Assembly (NCBI RefSeq): GCF_032062135.1
Contig: NC_092859.1
Coordinates: forward strand, 26,907,328-26,971,327
Direction: 5' to 3'
DNA from: Pyxicephalus adspersus
Lineage: Eukaryota; Chordata; Amphibia; Anura; Pyxicephalidae
DNA: 64,000 nt
The notes under the pieces are model-generated. The model ran no database searches. It was not told the origin of the DNA and saw only the letters and a list, made by a program, of their open reading frames with translations. The position numbers and the translations under genes are program-made. Shown here one piece after another: positions 11,771 to 26,049 of this stretch; position 1 is the stretch's first letter; the number at the start of each line of letters is the position of its first letter.

Positions 11771-13695
11771 GAAGCACTACTGGTCACATAGAACCCAGCC
11801 ATTAGGTTGTGTTTTATTCTCCCTCTTCTCACGGCCTTTCAAAAAAAACAAAGCTTGTAGTTGGGTGTTTTATGAACATTCTGGAGGAGAGTGGGGTCCC
11901 AAAGCTAAGTAATGTAGTGTTAGGCCAAAAGCCTATACAGACGTGCAATATTTGTCACTGGAAGGGATATTTACTGATCTCCAGAGATTTGATGATGCCA
12001 CTATCTTCACCAATAAAGAGCACATGAGGAAGCAAAGCCCTGCCTCTACCAACATGGCTGCCTCCACATAAACAAAGAACAAGACATTGTAAGTCAGTAA
12101 TAGGAAGGATCAGCAGCAGGAAAACCACAAAAATACTGGTGACTGGTCGTTCACCCTCCACCTCCTATTTGGGCACACCATGCCATGTGTCTGTGGGTTA
12201 GACACGAACCACACAGAGAAATAAATGCAGGTTACAAATGGGAGTCTTCAACTACTAAGAGACAGAATCACATACTGAGTCACTAATGAAAAATCATGTT
12301 ATAACAAGATGCCCCAGAACAGTCCTAATGGAATTTTTCAGCAAGTATTTATTTTCCATCTATACTTCTTACCTAATGAATAATCAAGTGATCACAGACA
12401 ATAGTCATACCAATTTCCTGGTGGGGGCTCTTTTACATCCACAGTGGTATAATGTGTGGCTGGCAGCACCGGAATGCACGCCAAACTACTGCTGGGTGCC
12501 CTGGAGCAGTAAATGGCACCATGGGTAACCAGATTTGCACACAGCTGTGGGGCAAATCATTAAACGAGAACCACATGGTCAAAGGAGACATGGTGCATCT
12601 GTGAACCATGCTGCGATCTGTGTGCAAAAAAAAAATGGCCCCCAACTTTTTCAATTCACTTGAATGGAGGAGGTTGGAATTGCGGTTCAGCCAGGTACAA
12701 ACCACTGCAGCTCGCCGTAGGTCTGAAATGACCCCTTTTTTTTTTTTTAACATTTTTGCCCCAACTGGGAATTTTACAAAAGTAAACAAATTTTATCAGA
12801 AAAGTCTGAACAGTTGAGGAAACCGCCACAAGACTTCTATCAATAAGCATCCATCCATGCAAGCCAAATTAGCATGTTTGGGGGAGGGGAGTATTTCAAT
12901 GTTTACAGAGTACAAATTTCTTTAATTGGAGCTAAAACCCAATAGCAGGCACATTTGCACACAGAAGAGAAGTGACAACTGAGGAGGGGAAGGGGGATCA
13001 ACAAACTAAGTTTAAGTGACCACAAACTCTACCCGGCTAATTACTGTTTACACTGGCTCCATTCACTCAGAATGCCCTCTCAGCACTTCTAGGGGATATT
13101 TAACATATGGGGGGAGGAGGGGAGCCATTCCTAACTTTTAATCTGAGCCGTAAATAGAAATGTAATTCACATTTAATGAGGCAGATTATAAAGATGTTTA
13201 TGTAACAGACTGAACAGCTGACAGAGGCTGAATATTGTTATCACCAGGTGCCACAATACGCACAATTACCGTATTACTGCACGGCAATTGTATACACAGA
13301 ACTGCACAAAAAGAACACTTTGCTTTTCCTAGAATATAGTGGAAGGTCAGGCGATCCAATGGATTTACATAAACAGGAACGCTCCGATTGCAATGTATTC
13401 CTGCTTATGATGTGGAGGGAGGGTAGTGCAGACCAGCTCTGGTTTATCTGTGTACAATGCTGAGAAATCTGGAACAAGTTGCAATTACAGACTGCCAGAT
13501 GGGAATATCTTCATCTAAATACGTGACCTTGAAGTAGAAGTAAACCCAATCACTGAAATAATATATCAGCATTTCAAAAGACACCCAAAGTCAAGTACTG
13601 TAAAAGCCTTTGAACTTGCTATGGAAGAGTTGACCCGTGGGTGAGTCTGTTCCCAGGCACAGCACCCTCAATTCTTGCACATCACACTCACACTC
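11771..13695. other. intergenic stretch, no gene seen
   Basis: Only short open frames without recognisable domains are present. No RNA gene or organised repeat was seen apart from short A and T runs. Confidence 0.5.
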
Positions 13696-13843
13696 CTTTC
13701 CTCTTTTAGGAGTGTCTAATCTTCTGCCATGTCTTTCCTCTTCTAGGAGTGTCTAATCTTCTGCCATATCTTTCCTCTTCTAGGAGTGTCTAATCTTCTG
13801 CCATGGGTTTTCTCTTCTAGGAGTGTCTTATCTTCTGCCATGG
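13696..13843. repeat. minisatellite, 37-bp unit x 4
   Basis: The word AGGAGTGTCTAATCTTCTGC recurs with an exact 37-bp period: AGGAGTGTC begins at 13708, 13745, 13782 and 13819. The copies differ by a few substitutions, mainly around CCATGTC, CCATATC and CCATGGG. Confidence 0.92.
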
Positions 13844-13926
13844 CGTTCCTGTTCCTGCCCTCCTGTGCCACAGCCATCATCTTTTTTGTAGGTGCCGGGG
13901 AAGGAGGGAATGGGAATACTATAGAG

Positions 13927-14188
13927 CAATTCTCCTCAACCAGGGTTCCTGCAGAAGTTGCCAGGGGTTCCTTGAGCTGTGGGTGAATGACCTCCCATAA
14001 GATGGTGCCTACATAGTTCCAATGCCAACACAACTTAGCAGCAGAGCCTGTTGGAAGAAACCAAGCTGACCACAAATGTATAGAGGGGCATTCTTACCAC
14101 TGGAAATCAATGCAATAATATTTTTCCTATTGAGCGATAGCAGCAGGGGTTCCCCAACACCTAATAATTCAAAGGGTGAGAGTGACAG
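13927..14188. mobile_element. hAT-type relic, CTCAACCAGGGTTCC end
   Basis: The left end CAATTCTCCTCAACCAGGG and the right block CAGCAGGGGTTCCCC then GGGTGAGAGTGACAG match the organisation of the element at 45251-45474. Both have a second internal GGTTCCTTGAG or GGTTGCTTGAG block. It is degenerate, with no coding capacity. Confidence 0.6.
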
Positions 14189-15234
14189 CTATAGGGTTTC
14201 TGGAGCTGCGGATATCACATCAAAGATGGCGGCACCCAGGAGCAGTCTCAGAGTTTTTGAATGTCCAGACATATACCTACAAGAAGAATTTTCAAACTAT
14301 GTAGCATATAAAAGCGGATTGGTGACAACTACACATTCAATAGGAATAAAGATCTTCCCCTCACCTCCGGTATAGTTCCTGAGCCCAATACTCCACAAGC
14401 ATCAATGGACCTTTAATACATTCTCGTTATAAGAAGTTCATTCTGCTTTACTGAATGCATTAATTCTTTACCATCTCCTCCGCCTATCAGGAGCTATAAT
14501 TAAATAGGCCCAAAATTCTTGAAAACAATGGCGATGACTCACACGCTATTCAGATTTCTATAGAAAATGCCATCTGGGGAAAATATCAGCAGAGAAGGCT
14601 CTTAAAGTTTCACTAAGCAACAAAGTAGGCAAAGAGATAATGGCGTATTAATAACTCCTTATCAGCACAACAGATAAGCCCAAATTCTCCGCACTCCAAA
14701 CTATCTCCCTCTGTAGTGCCAGAATCTTACTTGTGGTCAGCAGGTCCTTAAGGAGCTCACTGAAGTAAGGCTTGTATAAGTGAAGTGTAATTATTGAACA
14801 AGCAAGAATGAATTTTCTGGAATATTATGACTTCAGCGCTTTATGGTTGTCTACTTAAAATACCGGATATCCAAAAGTCAGGGAATTTGTGTATGCAGAA
14901 CTCCAGGCGCACCGCTTGAAATAAAGATAAATGATCCGTCTAACATGAAAAAATTGAACATTGAAAATCCGTTTAACATGAAAACATTCAATTTGTCCAG
15001 CCAGTCTTGTGATTCAATCAGTTGGCCAGGCCAGTCACTTCATTTTTGTGCATTGTAGTTAAAGTGAACCTTTCCATAACTGTACACATATGTATGAATA
15101 CATTCTGGATTTGAATGCATTAGTATCATTGCAGAAAACCACCACCTGGATCTTTATATTCTATCCGTGAGCTCCAGGCAGTGATTTTGGCTGGGCTGTG
15201 ATGACCAGTCCGCAGGAGGAAGTAGTTCCCTAAG

Positions 15235-15450
15235 CGTCATACACTGGACAGATGACTGTTTGCTGTACGTCTGATTTTTGCCCAAGACTGTCTGATTGGG
15301 ACAACTACTGTGCATTCCTCTGGAAAAGAGCACAACGGGGTGCCACTTCATGGAGCAGAATAGCTCTGTATGTACAGCTCTCATTCATTCGTCTGCCACT
15401 GGAAATGATCATGAAAATTTGCTTCCAGTGGCATTCATCTGACATCTGAA
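15235..15450. mobile_element. MITE family 2, copy B, degenerate
   Basis: The family 2 blocks AGCACAACGGGGTGCCAC, GAGCAGAATAGCTCTGTATG, GTACAGCTCTCATTCATTCG, TTGCTTCCAGTGGC and CATCTGACATC occur in the expected order. The right end is eroded. Confidence 0.65.
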
Positions 15451-17853
15451 TGGGGCTTTGGTTCCCCCAGTGATTTCATCCCTAGTGATTGTAGTATAAC
15501 TGTATTATCTAGTCACTTCCAAAGTGGGAGACTACAGCAGGAGCTAATCTGCGCTATTTGTGACAGCACCCAAAAACTGCACAGGCACCTGAAGTTACCT
15601 TGTCATCTCGGAGTTGCTGGATGATACCTGAATAAAGGAGGCTCTGTGATTCCGGTAAGAAAAGCAGAAGACTACAATGTCAGGGAAAAACTGGGGGTTA
15701 AGCCAACACATTACTTAGCATGGAAATAAAAATGCTAGGTCTGCTTGGACATCAACCTGCTTCTTCGTTCCTGCACGATGAAGAAGAATCACCATGCTAT
15801 TATATTCATCACTCTGATCCCTCTATTCTGCTCCTGGTAGAACGTTGCCAGTGTTAGAAAGCAATGTGCCATGCCCTGGGCCATGACTTGGCATACACCA
15901 CTGACCTGTTCTCTTCCAGTCTCACACACAGCTAATATAATGACAGATGTCAGTACATTTATACAAGGATAATAATACATCACAGAAATAAATGGCTTTT
16001 TCATTTCAGGATGTTCAGCTTTACAAGCTTGATACCTTTATATAACAGTTTGCAGACATCCATCAGACATGTGCAGTGTGCGGAATATATATTCATCCCA
16101 TTACTCTGCCTCCATAAAGGTGGATAATGATCTTATCCTGGGTGTAACATATGTCTCAGGCACAAGGGCTATGCCGCATCCACTCAATTTAAACCTAAGA
16201 ATAGCACGGAGCGGCGAGCATACTGCAGCGTGGCGGTGAGAATAAACTTACAGCAGATGTTACAGAGCTCCGTGCTGCATGGAATCCTGGGAATAGGACA
16301 CAATGCGGCTCCCGATGGATCAGCCGGTAAGGGACGGATGGAATCCCAGAACGAAAATAAAGAAACGGTTACAAAGTATAAACTGTATGAAAGATCTGCT
16401 AAAACATTCACACATGTGAAGAAAAAAGGGCAATGTAACACAAAGGCTCACTTTTTTCCATAGAAAATTAAGATTAAATCTAGATATTATTGTTCATATA
16501 ATATAAAATTAGATATTATAGTAAAGTGAACCATTAGATATATAGTTTGTGTTCAGAACCTGCATGTCAATGTCCCCTATCCCTTAACAGCATGCTGCAG
16601 AGAGGGACTCTGTAGAAGCAGTGGTGTCAATACAGTGGTCCCTGTGGAGTGAGACCTACAGCTCTGCAATCATTAAAACTCATGCTCCCTGCTGATTTAG
16701 TAACATAAGGCTATTGTGTATGTGTAACCCCTCCAGGAATTTACTACATCTCAGAGATCACAGTACTCCCCCTGGCAATGCCTTCATCTGCTTTTCACTG
16801 CAGAACAAAGATATTATTGTTTAACCAGAGTCACCTTTTATTCTTGCGATATTTACAGTCACCATCTGAAATGCCAACTCACAATTGTCTGACACAGATC
16901 AGCCCCTGCGGCAGCCTTCACTCATGTGACATTGCTAAAGTTGGATTTAAATCCAGAATTATCTTCAGCTGATTACAATGGCAGGATAATAATAAAAAGT
17001 AAATATAACTTTTCCTTTGTATCATTCCTGCTACATATGTAACAGATTTGCTCAAAAAAAAACACTTCCAGTAAAAAGTATTCAGAGTTTCATCTTGGGG
17101 TGGAAGGGAGATGAGTGATTGACAGCTTGCAGCATCTGCAGTGCCTGATAGAAGAGCAGAAACTGTGCACTGCAGATAAGGCAGAAGGGAACAATGAGCC
17201 AGGGACTGTATATTCTACACAGCTGCAACTATGAGCAGGACAGATAAAGGGGAGGAAATCTGCACAGGAAGATCAGGAAATCCATTCATGTTCAGATCTG
17301 CCATTAGAATGTTCTGCCAACTACAGTAAGTGCACCGTGTAAGTAAAATAGATACGATATAGGGCCAGGATAACTCACAGATATAAATAAGCACTCAGAC
17401 TGACTTTGTACTAACAAACTCCATTGTAATAGTTTACTTGCATGCTGCTGTTCCAGCAACTAAGCAGTGTATCTACTACTTAGTCCAATAGAGTTTGACT
17501 TTTCCAAGGTCTTTAACAGTTCCTCCGCTCTTCTGCTGCACTACAGCCTGCTTGGGGACACTTGTAATATTAGGTATGGTCATTACTAAGCTCTACCAGC
17601 ATAGAGCACTGACGTGTGAGAGCAGGAAGTAGAATACTACCCTAAAAGATTGAGGACATCTAGAGGTGAAAAGAATTACTGCAGAGGATAGCACTGAACA
17701 GAAGGTGAGTATCACAGTCAGAGCTACATTTTTTTTTTCCTACAACTTGTAGGGCACAGTTTCAAAACAGGTCTGACCGGACTTTAGGAATTACAGAGAA
17801 GGTGATTGGTCTTGTGATTGGGGGTTCCCACAGGGGCCCAGGTCAGTTCATTG

Positions 17854-17866
17854 GGGGGGGGGGGGG
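17854..17866 (+). repeat. poly-G run
   Basis: An uninterrupted run of about 13 G on the plus strand, near 17854-17866. Exact length is prone to sequencing error. Confidence 0.8.
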
Positions 17867-20019
17867 ATAAAGTTAGTTCTGCACAAGGGCCCAGTAATGG
17901 CTGCCACTGATACAGATCATAAGTTCACTTCAATTAATCAGCCCCATTTGGACATACAATAAACATAAATGCTGGGTCTCCTATGGCTTAATAAATAAAG
18001 AGCAAAACAATTAGAAAGTAATCCAACGAAGATCTCTGTATTAAATACAGAGAAAAACAATTAGAAAGAATCCAAAGAAGATGTAAGACCCATAAAATAA
18101 AATGGCACAGGAGATATAACTTGTCCTACAATCCTTTCAGCTATAACTGTAAATAAATTGGGATTGTAGATTATTATTATAATATTATATCTTGGGATCA
18201 CCAGCATCAAGGGTTCTCATCTCCACCCATATCACCCAAAACAGGCTCCAGAGGAGTGGGTGCCTTGAAGTGCACAAATAATGAATATACAGCACCCAGT
18301 TTTATTCATCTCAATAAAGAGACAGAGACAAAAAAAAAAATCAGCGCAAACTTTCTTTCCCTGGAATACCCAAGAGAAAGGTGAGGCTAGTGGTTCACCT
18401 ATCCCCCTGTATCTAAAAATTTTAGGTGGACATAATATATACTTTTTTCTCAGCATTTTTTGCCACAGTCCCATATTAAGCCCCACTATTTGTCCTCCAT
18501 AATAAGTGAGAGTTCAAGTTTTTGAAAAGGCATAGAGGGGCATCAAGACAACTTCTCTTACTAGGAAGAGATTTCTTTTAATTGCATTGCAAAATACAAA
18601 AGAAAAAAAAAAAGAATTTTAACTTTTCTTACAATAATCAAAACTGAAAGAAAAAAAAGAATAACTCTAAAAAAGCACATTGAACCAGCTCCTACATGAA
18701 ACAAAGCTGGACATTCTGCACATTACCCTCTGAATTGTAGCTCTTCCCTGGAAGTCCGGGGTCACATGACATTATTTAACCTCCCGCTGGGACAGCTACA
18801 AAGGGCAGTGCTCGGGGCCCCAGGGATTAGCAAATGCTCACATGTGTTTTAGTATTAATTCATGTGAAGTGAGATTTTTAATGACAGGTCCACTTTCCTG
18901 TGTCACATGCAGGGCAGATCATGTGGGGAATATCCAGGGCCTTTCAGTCCTACACCAGGGTGTGCTGAAATATATTAAGATGATAATTGTTTGCACAGCA
19001 AAAACAAAAAGCTCTGCCCATGACCTGGGGATTCAACAGCATGCCTTGATGGATTTTGGGATAGGAATCCTGCATTATTGCATTTGCACAAATAATGAAC
19101 CCCCCCTCACACTCTTCTTGCTGGACTTGTCTGGTATACTCATTTATACAGAGGCGTGCAGAAAGCATACATGTGTTGCTAGCTACTTTTACTGAGTGCA
19201 TAAAAAAGATCTGAATGCCATTTCTATGTATTTTATACAAATAACATAACATCACAAGTATGTGTGCGTGGGCCTAATTAGCAACCCATCATGTATCATG
19301 TAGTGTTATGGCATCTAGTAGTACATTTTGTGCAGTTTTTGTTCTCCCAGGGATCACCGTTACAGACTTTAGTAAAGGACACTGCGGATTGTACGGTGAC
19401 ACGCTCAGGTACAAAGGGTGAATATGCCATTAAAGGCAGATTTGTTAATTAACTTTAAACACCGCAGAGCACGGAGGACTGTTTCGGCAAGGACACACAA
19501 AGGCACATTATCATACGACTTAAACATTCCATATACATTACAGAACTTCCCTGTACAGGATATTTAGTGCAAGGCAAATACGAATTAAAGGGATAGGGAG
19601 AGTAAATTTGACCCTTTTATTTAGAATATTACAACCTTTTTCCTGCCTGTTGGGGATAGGGAAGGAATGAGGGGATAGGGAATCCATCAATGCAGATTAT
19701 ATCACGTTGATGTGTGTTGGGTAACGGCTGTCCAATCATTTTCATAAGCTGGCAATATACTACAAGGAATCTAAAAGAGTTACCCTTAATTTTGGCTGCT
19801 GCAAACTTTCTGCATTGGAAGGGAAATGCTTCAGCGCATTTGGGTGTCATCTTATGCTATGGGGTAACTTCATAATAAATGGCAATACAAAGCGCATACT
19901 GTAGTGTACACAGTCTGATTACAGCACAGTGGTATTGTGTCGATGATCTTATGTCACAACATTTACTTCTGTCCAGAGTGCATTTCATTTTCTTTTGATG
20001 ATGGGCGAGTTAGACGGAC

Positions 20020-20330
20020 GTGTAAAGTTTTCCCCAACATATCCCAAAGATTCCCAATGGGGTTATGGCCTGGACTGTGGAGGCCGAACCATGTGTGAAA
20101 GTGATATCTGATGCTCTCTGCACCACTCTTTCACAATTTGAGCTTGATGAATCCTGGGCATTGTCATCTTGAAATATGGCCGTGCCATTAGGGAAGAAAA
20201 AAAAAGCATTGATGGAAGAACCTGGTCATTCAAAACATTTGAGTAGACATTTAATTTTTTTAGGCAAATACCAATGGCAAACCTAGACCTGACCAACTGA
20301 AGCAACTTCAGATCGTAAGACTGCACACTG
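20020..20330 (-). pseudogene. Tc1/mariner transposase C-terminal relic
   Basis: On the minus strand, residues around KMTMPRIHQAQIVKEWCREH are followed by RPPQSRP and, in a shifted frame, a decayed NPI-NLWD-like tail. This order matches the second catalytic aspartate block (QDDNAxxH) followed by the WPxQSPDLNPIENLW motif of Tc1/mariner DDE transposases. The catalytic motif and frame are decayed, so it cannot be active. It is one of three Tc1-type traces in the window (see 47110 and 59106). Confidence 0.8.
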
Positions 20331-21496
20331 CATCACAACACCACCAGCCCATACAGTTATGAAGAAGTTTTTGCACAGACAGCGCATGTTATAATAAAAT
20401 ATAGGTATGACAATAACAACGTTTTAGACATATTTCTATGTTTGATTGTTCATAACTTTCTGTCTCTGAAGTTGCTCCCCACTCATATAACAATGTTTCC
20501 TTAATGGAGACAAAAACCTAATTCTGTGTTTTGGCAAGAGTTAAGGAAAGACGTACTGAGGAAGCGGATAAGCAGCCATGGATGACCTCTCCTTCTGGAA
20601 ATATAATCATTATTATAGCTTTATGTAGCATCAGCATCTTCTATGGAGCCTTACAATTACAAGTCAATATACAATACATTTTGTCTTGCTCAGCTACTCA
20701 GGGACAGCCAGACAGCTGGAATTCTGGTTCTAGCAATGGCAGCCTCCATGTGCAGGATCCCTTCAAGAGAATTCACAGTACAGAGATATAGGGAAGGTTT
20801 TTAGTAGCCAAAGGCATTGATAGTTACATGGCTGTCATGGGGAAAGGAATTCTCCTACACACAGCTGACTTCCTGTCTTACATACCACCAAAGAACACTG
20901 CAGGCAGCTTATCTGGATGAGCTCAGCAAACTTGCCAATAGCTAGAATTTTACTAATTGAGATTTGGGAAGTTATACGAAAGAACTGAAATATGATTAAA
21001 GATTTTGGCAGCACCCTCAGACAAGACAAGAGTTCCCCTTTAATATCTGCAGCCTTCCCAGCCTGTGGCTCTTTCTTAAAGGATCAGCCCTAATACCTCG
21101 GCCAGAGGATGAGCCATCTGCCAGCTTGCACCATGCGATAAGCTGTAAATAAATCACCACCATGTGTAATTATTAAAAATACGTCAGCAAACAAAGTGTT
21201 TTGGTCTGGGTAGGAAGTGGGAGGAATCAGAAGGTAAAAACGTTTGAAAGAAGGAGATTGGGACACATTGGAAGGATTTTCTGTTGTCACAGTTTGATGG
21301 CCATCAGAACAAACAGGAGAGGAATGGGTTAAAGCACAAACAGTGCTCTGCAAACAATTCAGCTACCGGTCACACAGGCCGGCCGGAGATGCACCACTGT
21401 TATCCAGCCCCTGTGTTCCAAAACACCACATTATCCACCTTTACCTGCAGTGTTATCATCAGATATATATTTCCACGTCAAGTAATGTGTCAGTAA

Positions 21497-21901
21497 AGGT
21501 GCGTACACACCTGCAATAATTATCGTTGTAAACGAACGACTAACGACCATTCGTCCGATAATCTTTAAGAAAAAAGTGCACAAGACGCCGATGATTGTCG
21601 CTGGAAACGACCGACCGTCCTGGTGGATCTGTTTGGGCGACGATCGCTCGCCATCTATTGTGTTTACGGTCGTTCAGTGATCGTGGATTGTTCTGTGACA
21701 CACTTTCTCATGTACATGTCACTTCCTGCTTCGTTCAAATGATCGTATCTAGCGTGTGTACATTATTTGTGGATTATATTTGAACAATCGTATTGTTACA
21801 GCATATACAGAATTGTGCACAGTACGATCATTGAAAATAATTGTGCATAATCGTTAGTCGTTCGTTTTCTAATGACAATTTTTGGACGTGTGTACCTAGC
21901 T
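21497..21901. mobile_element. MITE family 1, copy B
   Basis: The left end AGGTGCGTACACACCTGC and right end GTGTGTACCTAGCT are inverted relative to each other, flanked on both sides by TAA (21494-21496 and 21902-21904). The inside has CGAACGACTAACG and GGTCGTTCAGTGATCG blocks shared with the copy at 23839. It is diverged from the copies at 1605 and 40414. Confidence 0.8.
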
Positions 21902-21904
21902 TAA

Positions 21905-23838
21905 CACATGCAGGTACTTCCCACCCACAATGCCATTATTAATTTTCTATTCAGAAGGACGGGGCCATTTTTGTTCAGGCATCATCCAGAATCATTTACA
22001 TGGGCTGAGATGCTGGTTAAGGGAATGAGACAATCATGATGAGACAATGTCTGTGTTCACAAATCTCTGACACAGATTAGCCCCTGCCTCTCAAGTTGGA
22101 GTCTGTAGAGAAGACTGTGGAAATGCCTCCTCCTACATGCAGCTCCATCTCAGCCTAGGCAGAGTCACTGGCCTGGAACTCAATGGCAGTTTTATTATGA
22201 TAAAAATGTGATACCGCAGCTAAGGATGTTTGGGTTGAAGCGTGCGGCAGTTGATGATCTTTGCCAACACAAAACGTTGGAGTTGGAGGACAGGAGCTGC
22301 ATTTCCACAAAGACAAGTACAGCAACATGTGTTAAAAAGATTCTATAGCAGTAACACTCGCTTCCTTTTGAGAGCTGCCCGCCGCAGTAATCTTTATTAA
22401 GGCCAAGTTCCAGGATAAATGATACTCAGCATTGCTTCCCTTGGAGGACTGAGGACATATTGGAAGTGCAGGGTGTTATGGAGTCACCACGTCAGCCTGC
22501 ACAACACGGAGAATTAATTATGTACAGAGCTGCACTGACTTTGCATCACTTCACAATCTACATCATTGAGGATCACCCTGCTCAGAGAAAAGATAGAAAG
22601 GCGTATAGCATAATAAAAGCATAAAATACTAATTGGGGGGGTACTTGGCATAAGATTCTTTCCTATGTTGCAAGCGTTGGATGCCACGGTGGGAGAGGCA
22701 GCATGAGGAATGTTGTGAAACGCAGATGCTCGCAGTCAAGTGGAAACTATTCACTTCAAACACAAGAAGCACTGGCACAGCCCCTGGTGCCTCTCTTACC
22801 ATATAACCCTGTGTAATAAAAACATTCCTAGAGGCCGTGATAAGCGCAACTGCACGCTACACTTGTAGGGGAACCCCATTCCAAACTGAACACCACACCT
22901 ACATAATGCTGTGCAATGCACATCCCAATCATATGCTAAATACAGCAAGACACAACAAATACCAGATAATAAATTCCAGGCACCTGCCCAATGTATCCGC
23001 TGGGCACTAAGGCAAGACGGAGAAATCAATTATTTTGTATCATTAAAAAAAGAACAATTACTATTGGGGCCAATTGTGATTACAGTTTTTGTATTTCAGT
23101 TTTTGCTTATTACTTAAATATAATTGTATTTTAGAAATAATTTCATACAGTGTTGACCATTTTGTCCCCATTGGAATATCTATTGTTCTAGTGTTCAGTA
23201 CAAATAGAGGGTTGAGTCTTCCCAATGGGGGAAAAGACCGCTAGACAACCCAATGCCCTTGCTGATGGATGTTTTGCAATGCAGAAATTCTATGTGCAGA
23301 TTTTTTTGTGTTTTCGGCTTTATTTAACAACCCTTTCCAGTATTCTCCCCAGAATTTTTTTGTACGCTGGGTGGGAACAAGGTGTAGGTGGGTGGCAGCC
23401 CCTATATTGTGATCCAACTTTTTGGCAACCACCCAAAAAAAAGCCGGGTGGTTACCCAGCTCCCAGCTAAAAGGGGCTGAGGAGAGGACTGTCTTTGAAT
23501 AAGGGATCTTAACACAACACATTAATGCATTGCACATCACACACGCCTTAATGAAGTGCATTAGTGCTAATTAGCTCGTTTTAGAGTTCAGGGTAAATTG
23601 TTATGGCCTCAACACCTCTTTCATTGGTAATGTGCACCATACATTGTAATGTGATTCTCCGGAAATAAAAAAAAGAAATTGGCCACTTTAACACAATGCA
23701 CATTAACATCTGGATAGCAAGCCCTTAGGGTGAATTTTACAGATTAGGCTAAACTGTAAAACTTTGGTGGAGGTGGGGTGGGAATTATCAGGGTTATAAT
23801 AAGGTAGAGATTAAAGGTTTTTGTTTTCTCATACCTAA
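21905..23838. other. intergenic stretch, no gene seen
   Basis: No exon recognised. A block at 23340-23480 with GCTGGGTGG and CCGGGTGGTTACCCAGC arms looks like a degenerate inverted-repeat element but could not be assigned. Confidence 0.45.
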
Positions 23839-24178
23839 AGCTAGGTACACACGTGCAATAATTATGGCTAGAAAACGAACGACTAACGATTATGCATGAT
23901 TATTTTGAGCAATCGCATTGTGCACAATTCCATACATGTTGTAACAATACGATCGTTCAAATATAATCCACCAATGGTGTACACACACTGGATATGATTG
24001 TTTGAACAATGCAGGAAGTGACATGTAAAGGAGAAAGTGTACTGCAGAACCGTCCATGATCACTGAACGACCCTACACACAATAGAAAGCTAATGATCGT
24101 CGCCCAAACAGATCCACTGGGACGGGCGTTAGTTTCCAGCAACAATCCTCGTTCGTCGGCGTGGTTGTGTACGCAGCT
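23839..24178. mobile_element. MITE family 1, copy C
   Basis: The left end AGCTAGGTACACACGTGC and right end GTTGTGTACGCAGCT form inverted repeats, flanked by TAA at 23836-23838 and 24179-24181. It shares interior blocks (CCTCGTTCGTCGGCGT, GTACACAC) with the other family 1 copies. Confidence 0.8.
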
Positions 24179-25328
24179 TAACACCAATAGTGGGTTTCTC
24201 CATATTGAAAGCTAATGTGACCATTGAATTCAACCAAACCACAAAAATAAAAGCAATGCTGGACACAAGTCACATGATCTCATGCACATTTTTGTTGGCA
24301 TGGAAGGGGGGTTGGTTTCACAAATAAAAATGTACTGATAATGCAAAATTAGCGTCAACACCACTATAAAACAGTAAAGAATAAGAACCTCAGTATATCT
24401 TTGCCTTTAAAACCTTGAAAAGTTTAGTACCAGACACAAGTAGCATACATAAACATACGTGCAGATTTCTCACATGACAGATTTGCGTGTTTCCAATGTT
24501 TATATTCTATATGATAACACACAATACCAGCCTGACCCCATGCGCTCACTTAGTGTTCAATGACAGGTTCAGTGTACTTTAAACTCATACAGGTAAGTGA
24601 CTGAAAATAAACTGAGCAGGTGTCTCAATATGAACACAGCAAGGACGGGAAAAGCTGGCAGAACCTGCTTGGAGGCTACAAATGTTATGTCTGTAGATTG
24701 CTGATTATAAGGTCACCTACTATTACAGTCAAGGCAAACAAAAAGAAAGTCATCAAGCAATTATTACAACCAGTGCCTATCAGTGATCTCCTTTTCCTGT
24801 GCCAGCACTACATTGTGTCATGTAATTTTAGAGTCCTGACACATGCCTGAACTCTGCATGCTGTGATGTTATAGGAACTGGATAAATTATTCCTGACATT
24901 AGGATAATAATCATGGCTCATTTGCATGTGTGTACTTACCTTTATTATTTTAAAGCGAGCAACTGCAAGGCACATATCAATTCACAACTCCCTACTGCTG
25001 AATCTAATACTTGCACAGCATCTGATGGCATTCAGATATACTGGCATGAGAAAAAAGCCAAACAGAGGAAATCTCTGGGAAGAATCAAGTACCTTCCACG
25101 AGTTTGTCTTGGGGTGGAATATAAACAGGCTAAATGATTCTTCCTCTGAGAAGGGTGACAACAAAACGGAAGTTGAAGATTGTTCACAGATGTAAGATTA
25201 TTTGTCCCAATCCATTATTTAAGTTGTGCAATAGTTCATGCCAAGGCAAAAAAAGGCCCATGTCTGCAATTAATGCACATTTCCACATTTATAATCTCTT
25301 TAGGCATGACGCATGAAAGGAATGTTCA

Positions 25329-25396
<68 letters not shown>
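25329..25396. repeat. compound (TG)n(TA)n(CA)n microsatellite
   Basis: A TG tract runs into about 25 TA units and then a CA tract, making the whole region self-complementary. Exact repeat number is uncertain in any assembly. Confidence 0.95.
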
Positions 25397-26049
25397 AAAA
25401 TCAACATTTCGGAATTTGATCAACCAATAGTGATTAATATAAGTGTAGCATTTAAAGACCTTCTACTAGGCAGGTCAGAAAAATCTTACTGAATGTAACA
25501 ATTATCTGATGCATACAGATGACTACGCACTACATTTGTAAGTTATGGTTGTATATCAACTGGTTATCCTTCGCCAATCATGGCTGATTAGGTTAGAAAA
25601 TGATTGAAGTAAAGTATGGGTAGCTTTAGACTATGGGATTCCTATACTCCCCTCCATAGGCGACCTGTCAGTAAATTCCTACAAAACATGGCTACAGACC
25701 TGACCTGGCATTGAACAGGGGGCATTGTTCTCCTGCACACAGAGCTGTCAGGGGCCCAGCAGACTAAGCCAGGATTTTATCCAAGTGAAAGGCGCACTGC
25801 TGACCTCAGCATGGCTCGCGGGAAAACAAACAGGTCATACACATCCCTCTGCCACCATCCAGCAACTACACATCAACACTACGCAGAACTTTTCTGCTGA
25901 ACTACAACTCCCACAATGCCCTGTCAGCACTTGGCTGACTTCTCTGAGCCATCCAGCCTAAAGCTGGCTAACCAACAGAAACAAAACTACAGGATAAAAT
26001 GATGGAAAATTGCAAGAACTGATAATTAGTCCTTTATGGTTTGGTAGAT

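Larger units (their letters stand above)
14189..20019. other. long intergenic stretch, no gene seen
   Basis: No exon-like ORF with family resemblance was found. It contains a MITE family 2 fragment (15235-15450), a G-run (17854-17866), and a diverged direct duplication of about 32 bases spaced about 50 bases apart (18000-18033 and 18050-18082, both with ACAATTAGAAAG). The stretch 14500-14690 is low in recognisable repeats and is a candidate for conserved non-coding DNA, but I cannot test that. Confidence 0.5.
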
